Positions 53,901-64,000 of a stretch of 64,000 nt of DNA are shown here, one piece after another. The notes beneath the pieces were generated by a model. It searched no databases, was not told the origin of the DNA, and was given only the letters and a program-made list of their open reading frames with translations. Position numbers and translations under genes: made by a program. Where the stretch lies: NCBI GenBank assembly GCA_008921705.1, contig VFFE01007216.1, positions 1,475,027 through 1,539,026 on the forward strand. The letters are read 5' to 3'. The stretch is from Burhinus oedicnemus. Lineage: Eukaryota; Chordata; Aves; Charadriiformes; Burhinidae. The stretch's first letter is position 1. Each line of letters starts with the position of its first letter.

Positions 53901-56900
53901 TTGCCATTTCCACTGCCTGGTATCGCAGTCTGCAGGGACTGTCTCAGCATGTGTGTATGAAAAGATGGCAAAAAGTCCTCCATTTTTAAGTTCCTAATGA
54001 AAGCTCCACCACACTGAACACTACAGAGTCCAACTACACAGCTAAGTGTTGCAATTTTTGATTGTCTTTAAAATCTCTCTGGTGATTTTTCCGTTCAGAA
54101 AAATATCCTTGTGATGCCAAGGGAGAATGATAAATTTTCTGAAAGAATTTGTTTGTATTGAAGGCCAGGCTTCTGTGAGTTTTGCAGGACTATGATATTT
54201 GTTGCACAGAGCTATAATACTGTTTGGTTAACAGCAGTGTTGCACCACCAGAGTCAAAGATCCCCCAAATTTGCAGTGCTGTCTCTTGCATTGCTCAGTA
54301 CTGAAGCAACCTCCCTGACTTATGCACAGGAGGTGGCAGTAATCTCAAGGCATGGTTCATGGTTTCCAGCCATGCTCGCATTCTCTTGGGCAGCGAATAT
54401 CACACAAGCGATATCCTGGCTTTGAGAGTAACACCAGGATATCACTCGTAACTAACAGCTGGCCACCACTGCAGTTTATTAGAAACTCAGCCAGTTACTG
54501 ATGTGGGTTCTTTATCTTGGTGACCTTCCAAGGCAATCGGAGCCTTCTTGGAAGACCTTGAATCAGAAATGTTTGGATATAAGAAAAATAGCACTGCGCA
54601 GCACACAATTCTGATCTCCCAGGGTTCACAGATTTGGAAGGCGCTGTACCATACATAACTGTAGAAGACAGCACTGAGATACTGTAGCTGCTGCATCAAG
54701 GTCATGGTGTTCTGGGATCCAATTAAAATTATGCAAGATAGGCAATTTAGGAAAGAATTCACATAGAGCTCAGGAAGGAAAAAATGTCATGAGTGCTATG
54801 AGCTCAGTTACTTTGTAAGATTAATTTTCTCTATCTCATGATCTTGTAATAAGAGCACAAAGTATTTTAAACATTTCGTTTGCTTATTGATCAGAACTCT
54901 TGAGACCTCTAAATCAGAGTTATAGGTTTGACTTCCATTGAACAGCAGAGTTGTGGGCTTGCCTTGGAGTATGTGCTGGTTGCAATGGGTTGTGAATTAG
55001 GTGCATGGGCAACAGTGAAACCTGCAATGGGCACGTCTGATGGTTGGAAACCCACCTCTTTCACTGGAGGTGATGTGAATAGAAAAGGTGGTAAGGTCCT
55101 GTGATCCAGAGCATTGATCTTGCCTCCTCCAAAATAATTATCATGCGCATTCAGATCACAGCGCTATCTTTAATTCCCAGAACCTATAAAGAGATAATGA
55201 GGAATGATACTGCAAGCTTGGGGAATTGCCATTTGATGGAAAGCTCGATATTTTGGATGAGGGTGTAACAGACCTATTCCTATCCTAATTCTCTCCTAAT
55301 TTCCATGTCCTGAAGGACAAGGATAAAAGACTTAGCTATCTCCTATATTTTAAGAACTGCTTATGTTGTTATGCTCTGTATACCAAAAACTGCTGCTGGC
55401 AAAGGGGATGAGATTTCATACATGCTTTGAGCAAAGGTTTCCTTACAGGTATTGCTAGGTTCATGACCTATGTTAGATTAGGCTGGTGACTGGGGACTCA
55501 CTCTGAACTCAGGGCCCTGTTTTGCTACCTAGAGTACAACACTGAGTGAAAAGGGTAGAGAAGAGCTCACGATCCAACCAGGCAAGACGAAGACTTGATT
55601 CCCTTACAGCCAGCCAAAGAGTGGTTTGCGAACACTGTGTTAGTACCAGCGTTTTGGTCTCCTTTTTCTTTTTCCTTTTCTGTTATATTTAAAAACTTTT
55701 CCTGGGGAAGAATTAGCTAACCAAGAAAGATAAAAAAGGAAGAGGGAGCACAAGAACAAAGGGTGATGGAGAAGCAGGAAGGGAGCAAGGTGGGGAGACT
55801 GAGAGGCTCAAACAGCCAGTGAACAGATCAGAAATGTCGTCCAGCAGAAAACTGTGGAAAGAAACTAGGCATGTTCTTTCAGACCAACGAGATGGTTGCT
55901 GCAGTCCAGGTGGCCCTATGCTCAGATGCAGGTCTCTCTGCTAAGAAAGTCTCCTAGGCACATTCACACTGCTCTCCCTCACATCGAGCAAAACTGGGAA
56001 GGGAAGGTCCAGGAAATTGGCCCTGATCTTCTGCAGGTTGCAGTGATGTGTCCTTGTTTGGTGTAAGCCAGTGTATCTCCAGGGCAGGCAGTGGAACTGC
56101 AGCACCTGTGGCTGCCTGCAGGCCAGCTCTGAAGCCTTGTAGAAAGGACTGTGCTTGCAGGTGTTACTGCAGAAATGGCAAGAGGGGCAGAGCATCCCTT
56201 TCTGGCAGTAGTCAAAGGACTCTTCTTAGGGGTCACTTTCTGCTTGCTTGGGAAGGAGATACTGTCTTGAGCATTTTTTCTTTTTCACAGCATGAAAGAC
56301 AAAAAAGCACGATGTGTGAGCCCTAGGTGCAGCTGAAGGAGCAGAAAGCCCAGCTCTGTCTATAGGGAGTCAACTGTGGTCATGTGAGGACTCCTGGTCA
56401 CAGGATGCAGAAGCACAGCAGTACACAGGAGGTGTTTCAGACATTGGGGAGATGGCCCAGTAAACCCAGGTGCCCTCCTATAAATCAGAAATAAATAAAG
56501 GACTAGCAAAACCAAGGCTGTCCTGTGACCAGCCTCAATAAACGACAGGCAGAAACTGTCCTTGAGAGTGCCTTTATCTCCAGAGGTTGCAGAGAGTCAG
56601 TGGGATGGAGGGGGAAGGGTGTAAATAGTGCCCGTTTGGTTTCATACTGTCTTTATTCTCTTTATTCTTTGTTTTCTGATGATAAAGGAGCTTTATGTGG
56701 ATATTGTAGCTAAGGAATTGATGAGTCATAAGGTTTGCAACTTCATTTCCCTCTCCGCTCCTTTTTTTTCCTGGTACATCTCCTTCTTCCCTCCTGCCTT
56801 GCCCCTCCTCTGCTGGCGCAGCAGGACGTGCTGTGCCTTTAAGAAGAGTGGTTTTTCAGAAGACTAATTCCTGAGCTTTGGCATGTGTTGAGGCATGCCC

Positions 56901-59900
56901 TAAGTTTTGTGGTGTGGTTTATGAAAAACTAAAGTGCATTGGTCTAAGGAGGTTTTTAACTCCTTTCTGCCATAGATACACTTTACCTCTTTGTTCTTCG
57001 ATTGCGGAGCGTGCACCATTCAGCATTTCCATAGGGATTTCTGCTCTCCTCTTCAGAAGAGGAGGGGAGATAAAATGACTGTTTTTCAATTAAAATTTCT
57101 ATTTGTTGAGTTGTTTTTTACATGGCAAAGCTCTGGTGAATAAAACTGACACAGCAAATTCTCTTGCTGATTATATCCTCCCACTGACACCGATATCACT
57201 GCAGTGTTAACCTGTCATTGCAGCAGCAGAACGGTGTAGCCGAAGACACGTTGACCTGTAGCAGTCACAGCATTGGCAGCTTTACTATGAATTTCATATA
57301 CTGTGAATTTCTTAATGTTCCCATTCATCAACATTAGTTTTGCTTCCTTTCCCCTCTCATCACAGTCAAAACGAAACTTGTAAGAAGACAATACGATTTT
57401 ACTGTAAAAATTAACGCAGTATTATGTAAATGAAGTTTAGGGTTTTTTTCTGGTTTTTCTTTGGTTGTGGGTTTGCTTTTTTTTGTAGCAAATCTCATTC
57501 ATTTGAAACCAAGTGTATGCTTGGGGAGGTCTGCCTGGATGTTTTTGAACGTTTGCTAGGGGCAGCAATGCAGTCTTTAAATCACAACTCCCAGCAAGAA
57601 CATTGCAGGCATTACAGGCATACCAGGAGGTAACTACAGAGTTACCCTTGGTGATTTTTTTAAAAGCCATGTTGCTATGAGGTCCTGGATCTGTATGCTA
57701 ACATTATCTTGTAGCAACAGCATAAAACCTCTTGGGCTGTCAGCCTATATTCGTTTAACCGTACGTTGTTTTAGGCCTCAAGATAGCAAGCAAGTCCAGG
57801 TGAGCAGAATTCCCCTATGTCTCTGGCACTGTGGCGGCTCCGGGACTTGCTGTGCAGTCACCCGCAGGATGTGGGCCCCACAGATGAAAGAACGGTTTCT
57901 AGTAGAGACAGGCCTGTTTTTATGAGGAGGGATGTTGGAGGGGAAGGGAGGGAGCAGGAGCTAGGGCTGGATGTGCCTTCCACACTGAGGTGGGTGTGTG
58001 GCTTTGCTTAAGTCACTTAACCTTTGAGCTGCAGGTTTCCTGTGAGTGAAACAGTGGTGTTAGCACCATGTACAGCATGCTGGGATTAAATGAATTAACG
58101 TAACAGTACTTCACAGTCTTGGCTCTGTAAATGTGCTGAGTGCAGTTGTTCTATTTAAGAAGCTTGTAGTGCTTGTTATTGAGCCTACGGAGGGCCCCCA
58201 CCAATCTCCCACCCTCCCCTCCCTCCCAATTAGTCCGGTCAGTGCTGTTATCCCTCTCCATGACCAATAGCAAGCAATCTCTGCTGCTTAGCCTCTCGAT
58301 CTTGAAGCAGTGCTATATTGCGACAACTCTCTTCACAAGTGGCTACAGAGGAACAGCCGCACTGCAAGCCCGGGCGAGGAGCTCTGTCTTCTGCATCACC
58401 CTCCAGCTGCCCAGGCCCAAGGAGTCCCCGGCTACACAGTCACTGCAGCATCCCCTCCGTAGCGTGCTGGAACAGGAGGTAGAGGTTCTGGGGTCTGTTG
58501 ACATCTCTGCCACCTGCTCACGGGGTGGCCTGGGCAACTCACATCACCTTTCTCTTCTTTGCTGTTCATGCTGAAGTGCAGATCATATCTTTTACCTTCA
58601 TATCCAAGAGCTGCTCAGGGCTGAATTAATAAATGCCGTGGAGTCAAGGGTGTCTGTGGATGCACAGCACAATGTAAATGTGAAGTATTACTCAGTAATT
58701 ATGGGTGGAGGTAACCCTTGCTGAAAAGGATTAATTTTATCATAAATCAACATTTGATCAGGTGGAATTGTAGGAAGAAGTGTAGGGAAAGCCTGCTCTC
58801 TGTTACTTCAATCCAGAATTTTTCAGGAAACTGGAATGCTGCTTTTCCCAATGTGCTTTGTGCATGTGTCGACTCTGAATCTAGTATTGGTTACTGAGAT
58901 TGATGGGGTGGCATAAAAATAGTGTGACTTCTGTAGGGGTAATATTTCAACATACAGAGGGAAAGAGGGTTTTTTTCCTTCTCTGTGGATTCGGTATTTT
59001 ATGAGGAAGCCAAGTACTGCTTTTTGCAGTGTTATCTGGCATATCCAAGGTTGACACAAGCAGCTCCTTGGGTTCAGTCAATTTAGCAACTTGGGGATTT
59101 TAAGAAAAAAAGCAGATGAGTTGTTATTATGTAGCTGCTGACATACTGGCATCATCAGAGTACAGTTTATAAAAAGTCTCTGGTGCTGCCGAGAGATCAA
59201 AGAGTTAAAAATTCTAAAGGTTTAATCCAGTATAATAACATTTTGCAAGGCCTATCAAATTCACAGCAAGTGAGAAGCAGAAAAGCCACTGAACTAGGTG
59301 GAAAATGAAATTAGATGGAATTATATTGCCACAGGTTTATCCTAACTAGTTGTTTCACTTAACAGGGTAGATGCACGTTTATCTGAGCCCTCAACAGAAG
59401 CTCAGACCGAGTTGTGCTCCCCTGCTCTCCCAGGCTGTATTATGCACAGAAATGGAGTGCCCTTCATCCGATTCAAACAAAGCAGTGTTCTGCTGTATCT
59501 ATTTTTGGTCACTGATTTGTATGCTGTCAAAGCCATCTCATTCCTTAGAATACAGCCATATATTGTTGTGTTTGTTTTCCTTTTGCTGCTGTGTACATAG
59601 TGGATTGTTGTTCGTTTGTTTGGTGGATTTAAACATCTGGAAGAGACCCGGGATAGCGATGTCTTTGTACATAGGTTAGATGTGGAGCTGCAGGTCCCTT
59701 CCAAAGTGAAATGTTATATGCCATCTACTGTGATGCTCATTTGTATACTTGAGAGTTTTGGTGTGGGAAGGACAATCAATGTAACGCTAATCCAAGCAGC
59801 TGGATAAAACTGCTGCTGCTAAAACTAGCACAAGGTAAAAATGGTTTTATTTCCCCAGTTCTACAGTTGCTTCCCACAGAGGCAATACCAAATATAAATT

Positions 59901-60548
59901 TTGGAAGTAAATATTTATATGCAATAAGCTTAGCTGAGTTTGGGTGAGTAGTGACAGCAACCAGTTTTTACTAAAATATGTCAGTAAATGATGCGCATAG
60001 GGCAGATCTCACTGTGAGAAATTCAGTTCTCCTGTAATGTAAGCTTTGCAATATTATTTGGACACAAATCTAATTATAGCCCAAATCTAGACAATGAGTT
60101 ATCACAGATGAAAAGAGTAAGTAGAAAGTGGGGAAAAAAAGAAAGGATAAGTTTGTCTGTAGTGCAGCCCCCTTCTAGTGAGTGGAAGGTTACTCTGCAA
60201 GGAGCCCTCGTGGCTTTTACCAGACTATTTGTAGACCAATGCCGTAGCCACAGAAGAGCAGTTATTACGCTCTGGCTCAGTCTATTGCAAACAGTTTCTT
60301 TTCTGAGAAAGCTAATCGCTATTTTGTTACGTTACTTCCCAGCCGATGGGCCAGGCACTCCTGAATTTAAAACAGCACCGGGAGTGAGTGACAGTGAGCT
60401 AAGCACAGGCTGGAGTCTTGCAGCAGCATATCCTTCAGCTCCAGTGCTGCAGTCAGAGAGAGAAAGAAGATTTTTCCTTTGAAGATAAGACACCTGGGGC
60501 TTTTGTAGAAACTTAAGTATGCCCCGAGTTGTGCAGCTGTTATCTCGA

Positions 60549-60551
<3 letters not shown>

Positions 60552-60579
<28 letters not shown>
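60552..60579. repeat. A28 homopolymer beside assembly gap
   Basis: Twenty-eight consecutive A, 19 bases left of the N gap. A second run of 25 A follows the gap at 60630-60654. Confidence 0.9.
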
Positions 60580-60598
60580 CAACAAAATACCTAACTCT

Positions 60599-60618
60599 NN
60601 NNNNNNNNNNNNNNNNNN
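60599..60618. other. Assembly gap (20 N)
   Basis: Twenty undetermined bases between two long A-runs. The true length is unknown. It lies about 800 bases upstream of the PRR5 start exon, so promoter sequence could be missing here. Confidence 0.98.
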
Positions 60619-61079
60619 TAATCTGAGAGAAAAAAAAAAAAAAAAAAAAAAAAAGGCAGAGAAAGACAAAGTGTCTGGCTCTTCTACGCGCCACCAAAAA
60701 CTCCTCAAAAAGCTAAAACCCAAACCAGCACTTTTCATTCTGCAGTTGTGTTGCTTGTGAATACTTTCCATCTTGTGGCTTATGTGACACTTTCAGCCGA
60801 AGCAGCCTCCCAGGCAAGCCATGAGGCTGTGCTGTGTGCGTACGGGAGAGGGGGAATGCATACGGGAGTGTACGTATGTATATGTATGAGCGAGGGAGCG
60901 AGAGCGTGTGTGTGTGCAGTGTCGTAACGTGGCAGGGCACAGGCAGTTATGAAACTTTCCAATAAAGTCTCAGTACGTCAGTACTGGTTGCTTGGGTTTT
61001 GGTTTTTTTCTGTCCGTTGCCCTCCAGTTTCATTTCCATTTATGAGGGCAGAGAGAGAGAGAGAGGGACAGGTTGAGAA

Positions 61080-61330
61080 ATGCTAGCAGACCCCCCCAAG
61101 CCGCTGGAGGAGCCGAGCAGTTCCCACGACAGGTGGAGCATGCCGCCGCGGCACTGAACGAGATTCCCTGGTCGTGGTGCCCGGGGACAGGGGGAGGGGA
61201 AGCCCTCGCTCTCGGGGCAGCTGCGGTTGCAAGGGGCCCCTTCAAAGTGCTGCAGCAGCAGCCAGAAGTTTGGCTTTTATTTTTTGAAAGGACTGGAGAA
61301 ATTATTAACCACAGTTGATGACGTCAGAGT
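61080..61330 (+). promoter_or_regulatory. Possible internal PRR5 promoter or enhancer with CRE
   Basis: A local GC- and CpG-enriched block (GCCGCCGCGGCAC near 61142, CCCGGGGACAGGGGGAGGGG near 61181) is followed by a TTTTATTTTTTG stretch near 61276 and a perfect CRE palindrome TGACGTCA at 61319-61326. It sits 100-350 bases upstream of the PRR5 start exon. That exon has a good acceptor, so if this block is a promoter the transcript would either start within the exon or use a short upstream exon. PRR5 is known to have alternative 5' ends in mammals, which makes this plausible but unproven. Confidence 0.35.
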
Positions 61331-61450
61331 TGATCTGATTAAAGGTTTGTTTTCTTGCTGGCAGAGGTGTGCTCCGTAGAGACTGGTTCTCTCTTCTTTT
61401 TTTTTTAAGTTTCTTTTTTGAACAGCAAACGGAGGGAACTGCTCGCATTG

Positions 61451-61501
61451 CTGCCGCTGCTGCTGCCGCTGCTGCTGCTCCAGCTGCGTGTGTGTGTGTG
61501 T
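61451..61501 (+). repeat. CTG/CCG triplet tract and (GT)7 in the PRR5 5' UTR
   Basis: 61451-61480 is an imperfect CTG/CCG run and 61488-61501 is seven GT units. Both lie in the leader of the PRR5 exon, so length changes would alter the 5' UTR and not the protein. Confidence 0.85.
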
Positions 61502-61508
61502 AAACAGG

Positions 61509-61523
61509 ATGGTGTATCTGTAG
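61509..61523 (+). promoter_or_regulatory. Upstream ORF of four codons in the PRR5 leader
   Basis: ATG GTG TAT CTG TAG, with A at -3 and G at +4, which is a strong initiation context. It is in frame with the PRR5 start 42 bases downstream (61551), and its TAG provides the upstream in-frame stop. There are 27 bases between this stop and the main ATG. Short uORFs in strong context usually reduce translation of the main frame; the effect here is inferred. Confidence 0.5.
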
Positions 61524-61550
61524 CTGCCACGCTCAAACACACATTTGACC

Positions 61551-61681
61551 ATGAGGACTCTTCGCAGGTTGAAGTTCATGAGTTCGCCCAGCCTCAGTGA
61601 TCTGGGCAAGAGAGAGCAGGCAGCCTTGGATGAGCGGGGGACCCAGCAGCGACGGGCCTGCTCCAACGCTACCTGGAACAG
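61551..61681 (+). CDS. PRR5: PRR5 (Protor-1), mTORC2 subunit, N-terminal coding exon (partial)
   Basis: The translation begins MRTLRRLKFMSSPSLSDLGK and continues through DERGTQQRRAC to NATWN. This matches the start of vertebrate PRR5 almost residue for residue, with a small difference (EQAAL here against a slightly longer alanine run in human). PRR5 binds RICTOR and is a subunit of mTOR complex 2, which acts at membranes on AKT, SGK and PKC. The HbrB-like domain shared with yeast Bit61/HbrB is encoded by later exons outside the window. The start at 61551 has A at -3 and an in-frame TAG at 61521-61523. A second methionine (residue 10, 61578) has a T at -3; a mammalian isoform is known to start there. 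The paralogue PRR5L is a less likely match because the MRTLRRLKF opening is characteristic of PRR5. Only 43 complete codons are present. Confidence 0.95.
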
Positions 61682-64000
61682 GTAAGGTCTCACACGATGT
61701 GCCGACTCCCCCGCAGCCTCTCCGCGCTCCTGTGGCCGTGATTAACACGCGGGTAGCCGCTCCGTCGGCTTGCGGGCTAGGCTGCCTTGCTCCCAGCTCG
61801 GCAAGGTTACAGTACGTCGGGCTTCTGCGTTAGCGTGTTACACGTACCGGAGTTAGCGTTCAAGTAAAAGACGGGAGCGGCTTTTTTCCCGTTGGTGTTA
61901 ACCTTTCCCTGAAGGATGATAGCAAAGAGCCTTTCCTGCAGATTGCTCAGCCTGCTCTTCCTTGTGACGGACAAGGACTTATTTCACAGGGTCCAGCTAC
62001 AAATATGTCTTTGTGTCTATCTAGGTATTCTCATTCAAGGTTGATCTGGTTTATTTTATTTTAAAAACATTTATATATACACAACTATTAAAATACCATA
62101 TTTTTATCTGCAGAACTATATATATTTCTGGTTGTTGATAAAGATGTGACAAAGTCTACTCAATTTACTCATGTTAATACAAGTATCTCTGTGCATGTGT
62201 GTATGTGCGCACGCAAGCGCACGCACTTTGGACAGGGAAAAATAAGCCCTGATTGTTTTCTTTATTGTGTTTATACATCTGAATTTTATTACTGTTTGAA
62301 AAAAATAAAACATGCAAACATTTTGTTGAGAATGTGTCACTTTTAGCACAGATATTCAGAAAGCATCTTAATGACCATTTTGGTCACCCTCTTAAAGATG
62401 AGTCTATGTCTCTTAAGTCATTAGGAATTATATTCTTATGTCCTTTTGAAAATGAAATGTCATCTCCTGGGTCACAGCTTAGAAAGCGTCATTTTTAATG
62501 TTTTATAATTGTACGGTGGTTCAGCTGTAGGAAGAAAAATACCAGTGAACTGTAGACACATTTGTTAAAGGTATTTCAGTTTTGAGCAAAACTAAAGAAT
62601 TATAAAATATCACATCTTTTGTCCTTCTCACCACTCCATTTGTGGTTTCATGCCTGCATTATGCATTAGTTATTTAATGCCAGCAGCACCCCAAGCACTG
62701 AAACTGTACTGGTCACAAAAGAGACCAAGTTTCTGTTCAAATATTGTGCTATTTATATGACCTGGAGTTGCCCCCGAGGTCTGGATGGGGGTGGTAATTA
62801 AAGACTAGATTGGACCACTTTGGGTCTTGCCGGTTGGGGCTTCACTTGGCCAGTAGCCCCATGGGAAGCAGCAGGGAGTAAGATACTCCTTGATGTGAAC
62901 CAAGGTGACAGAATACAGTCCCCAAAGCTTTTTTGTGATGGTGTGCTGACGGCTTTAGTTGGCAGGGATTAGTGTTTCCAGGTCTTACTTGCGGGGAGGG
63001 AGCCATGGAGGTGGATGCGAATGGAGAGCAGGTCAGGCATGGGGTGTGCTGGGAGGGGGAGAGCTCCAGGCTTAAGGGCTGCTGATATTCAAACCAGAGG
63101 CTTTTCCTAAGTGAGATGAGCAGGAGTTTGTTATTTTTAATTTGGACAGGACAGGTATAGCTCTGGCCAGAAGTGGTTGCCTGTCAGCAAGCTAGACTTC
63201 TGCATATTTCATCCAAACACTTAGACAACTGTCCCATTGCCTGTTCCTGGAATAGGTGTCCATGAGTCACCTGTCACCGCTTTGCGTGAACTCAGGCCTA
63301 ACCGTGCTTTCCTGCTGCAGGTTGCCTTCTCCCTGTGCAGGGATCGCCAGGCTGTCCCTGCCGTTTGGTGGCACGTGCCTCCAAAACGCCTTGGGAGCAC
63401 TGGCAGAGCTGCTGTCGTGGGGTGGCAGGCTGGTGCTACCTGCGGTGGCAAGTCAACCGGGCATCGTGTGCCTTCACTAACAGCTGCCTAAAGCTATGGC
63501 AAGTACTGCAGATTATAAGCCAGTTGCACTGCCTGGGCAAAGGAAAGGCACTTTATTTCTTATTTAATAGTGCAAGGCTTTCTCCTAAGTGAGAAAGGCC
63601 TCACTTCTAAGAGCGTGAGGGTAATTCTTCTTTCAGGTGCAAAAGAAATTGCATCCTCTCTGGGTTTTAAGAAACTCAGATATTCTACAGGCTGTAAAAC
63701 TGGAGCTTATCCTCAGGAAAGCCAGGGCTTAAATGATGTTGGATTAGTTGTATTAAGAAGTTATCCACTGTAGGTTCTGCCTATCACCAGCACGTGCCCA
63801 TCTTGGCATGTAAAACAGGGTCTGGTCTTGAGGGAGCTGGTGTTCAGCTCTCGTGGAGAGACCGTAACGTCGATGTCACAAACTGGCCATCTAAACTTTG
63901 ACTCACCAGAAATCTCAGGTGAGTTTTGAAAATCTTGGGCTGTAGAAGGTTTTTTTATTTTTCCCCTGCAGAATTAAAACACTCAACCAGGGAACTGGCA
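61682..64000 (+). other. PRR5: Next PRR5 intron, incomplete
   Basis: It starts at the GTAAGG donor. I searched by eye for the next expected coding stretch (continuing Ser-Ile-His-Asn-Gly) and did not find it, so the next exon lies beyond the right edge. The sequence is anonymous, with short AT- and GT-rich tracts near 62060-62130 and 62195-62225. Confidence 0.7.

Larger units (their letters stand above)
22352..61425 (+). other. PRR5: Inferred first intron of PRR5 (about 39 kb)
   Basis: It runs from the GTGAGT donor at 22352 to the acceptor AACAG at 61421-61425, which is preceded by an uninterrupted pyrimidine-rich tract from 61388. No recognisable coding exon lies inside. Contents that can be supported are listed separately: an old CR1-like relic, a short LTR, simple repeats, an assembly gap and one candidate exon. 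Long homopolymers occur at 22937-22956 (T20), 40495-40517 (T23) and 45550-45567 (A18). The remainder is anonymous AT-rich sequence. The interval is called an intron by inference only, and unannotated non-coding transcripts could start within it. Confidence 0.55.
61426..61681 (+). other. PRR5: PRR5 exon with translation start (5' UTR plus coding)
   Basis: The acceptor is a pyrimidine-rich tract (from 61388) ending AACAG at 61425. The donor is AACAG|GTAAGG at 61681/61682. The first 125 bases are 5' UTR, with a CTG/CCG tract, a GT repeat and a four-codon upstream ORF. The last 131 bases code for PRR5 residues 1-43 plus two bases of a split serine codon. The exon ends in phase 2, which matches the mammalian gene, where the split codon continues as Ser followed by Ile-His-Asn. 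Confidence 0.9.

Noticed and set aside
60332..60771. Minus-strand frames of 121 and 134 codons across the gap
   Set aside because: They consist of poly-Phe from the A-runs and unknown residues from the N gap.
61418..61600. Leucine-rich, signal-peptide-like open frame over the PRR5 leader
   Set aside because: It has no ATG, its leucines come from the CTG tract, and it overlaps the true PRR5 coding frame out of phase.

Overview
The window is vertebrate genomic DNA, almost certainly avian. It is AT-rich and mostly non-coding, with short ORFs only. One 5'-truncated CR1 LINE tail is typical of birds, and a 1.1-kb ERV solo LTR belongs to a family I recognise from bird genomes. There is a single large CpG island and very few interspersed repeats.

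Only one protein-coding gene can be named. The exon at 61426-61681 carries the first 43 codons (start at 61551) of PRR5 (Protor-1), a subunit of mTOR complex 2. It has a clear 3' splice acceptor, an upstream in-frame stop, and a GTAAGG donor that splits the next serine codon. About 39 kb upstream, on the same strand, a CpG island at about 21560-22640 contains a GC-rich exon ending in a strong GTGAGT donor at 22351/22352. The simplest reading is that this is the non-coding first exon of PRR5 and that 22352-61425 is its long first intron. A second, internal promoter just upstream of 61426 is possible: that stretch is GC-rich and holds a perfect CRE. The rest of PRR5 lies beyond the right edge.

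Region by region: 1-4697 is anonymous intergenic DNA. At 4698-5217 there is a degenerate minisatellite of about 74 bp per unit, running into an old LTR remnant (5218-5605). 5606-13562 has no recognised gene. 13568-14667 is a complete solo LTR with a 5-bp target-site duplication. 14673-21559 is intergenic with one CR1 fragment. 21560-22640 is the CpG-island promoter and first exon. 22352-61425 is inferred intron holding an old CR1-like relic, a short LTR, simple repeats, a candidate unrecognised exon and an assembly gap. 61426-61681 is the PRR5 start exon, and 61682-64000 is its next intron.

I found no bacterial-type system, CRISPR array, tRNA or rRNA. The most useful leads are the regulatory architecture of PRR5 (two candidate promoters, a strong-Kozak mini-uORF, triplet repeats in the 5' UTR, a GC-skew switch at the first donor), the minisatellite-LTR junction, and two small unrecognised reading frames in the intron.
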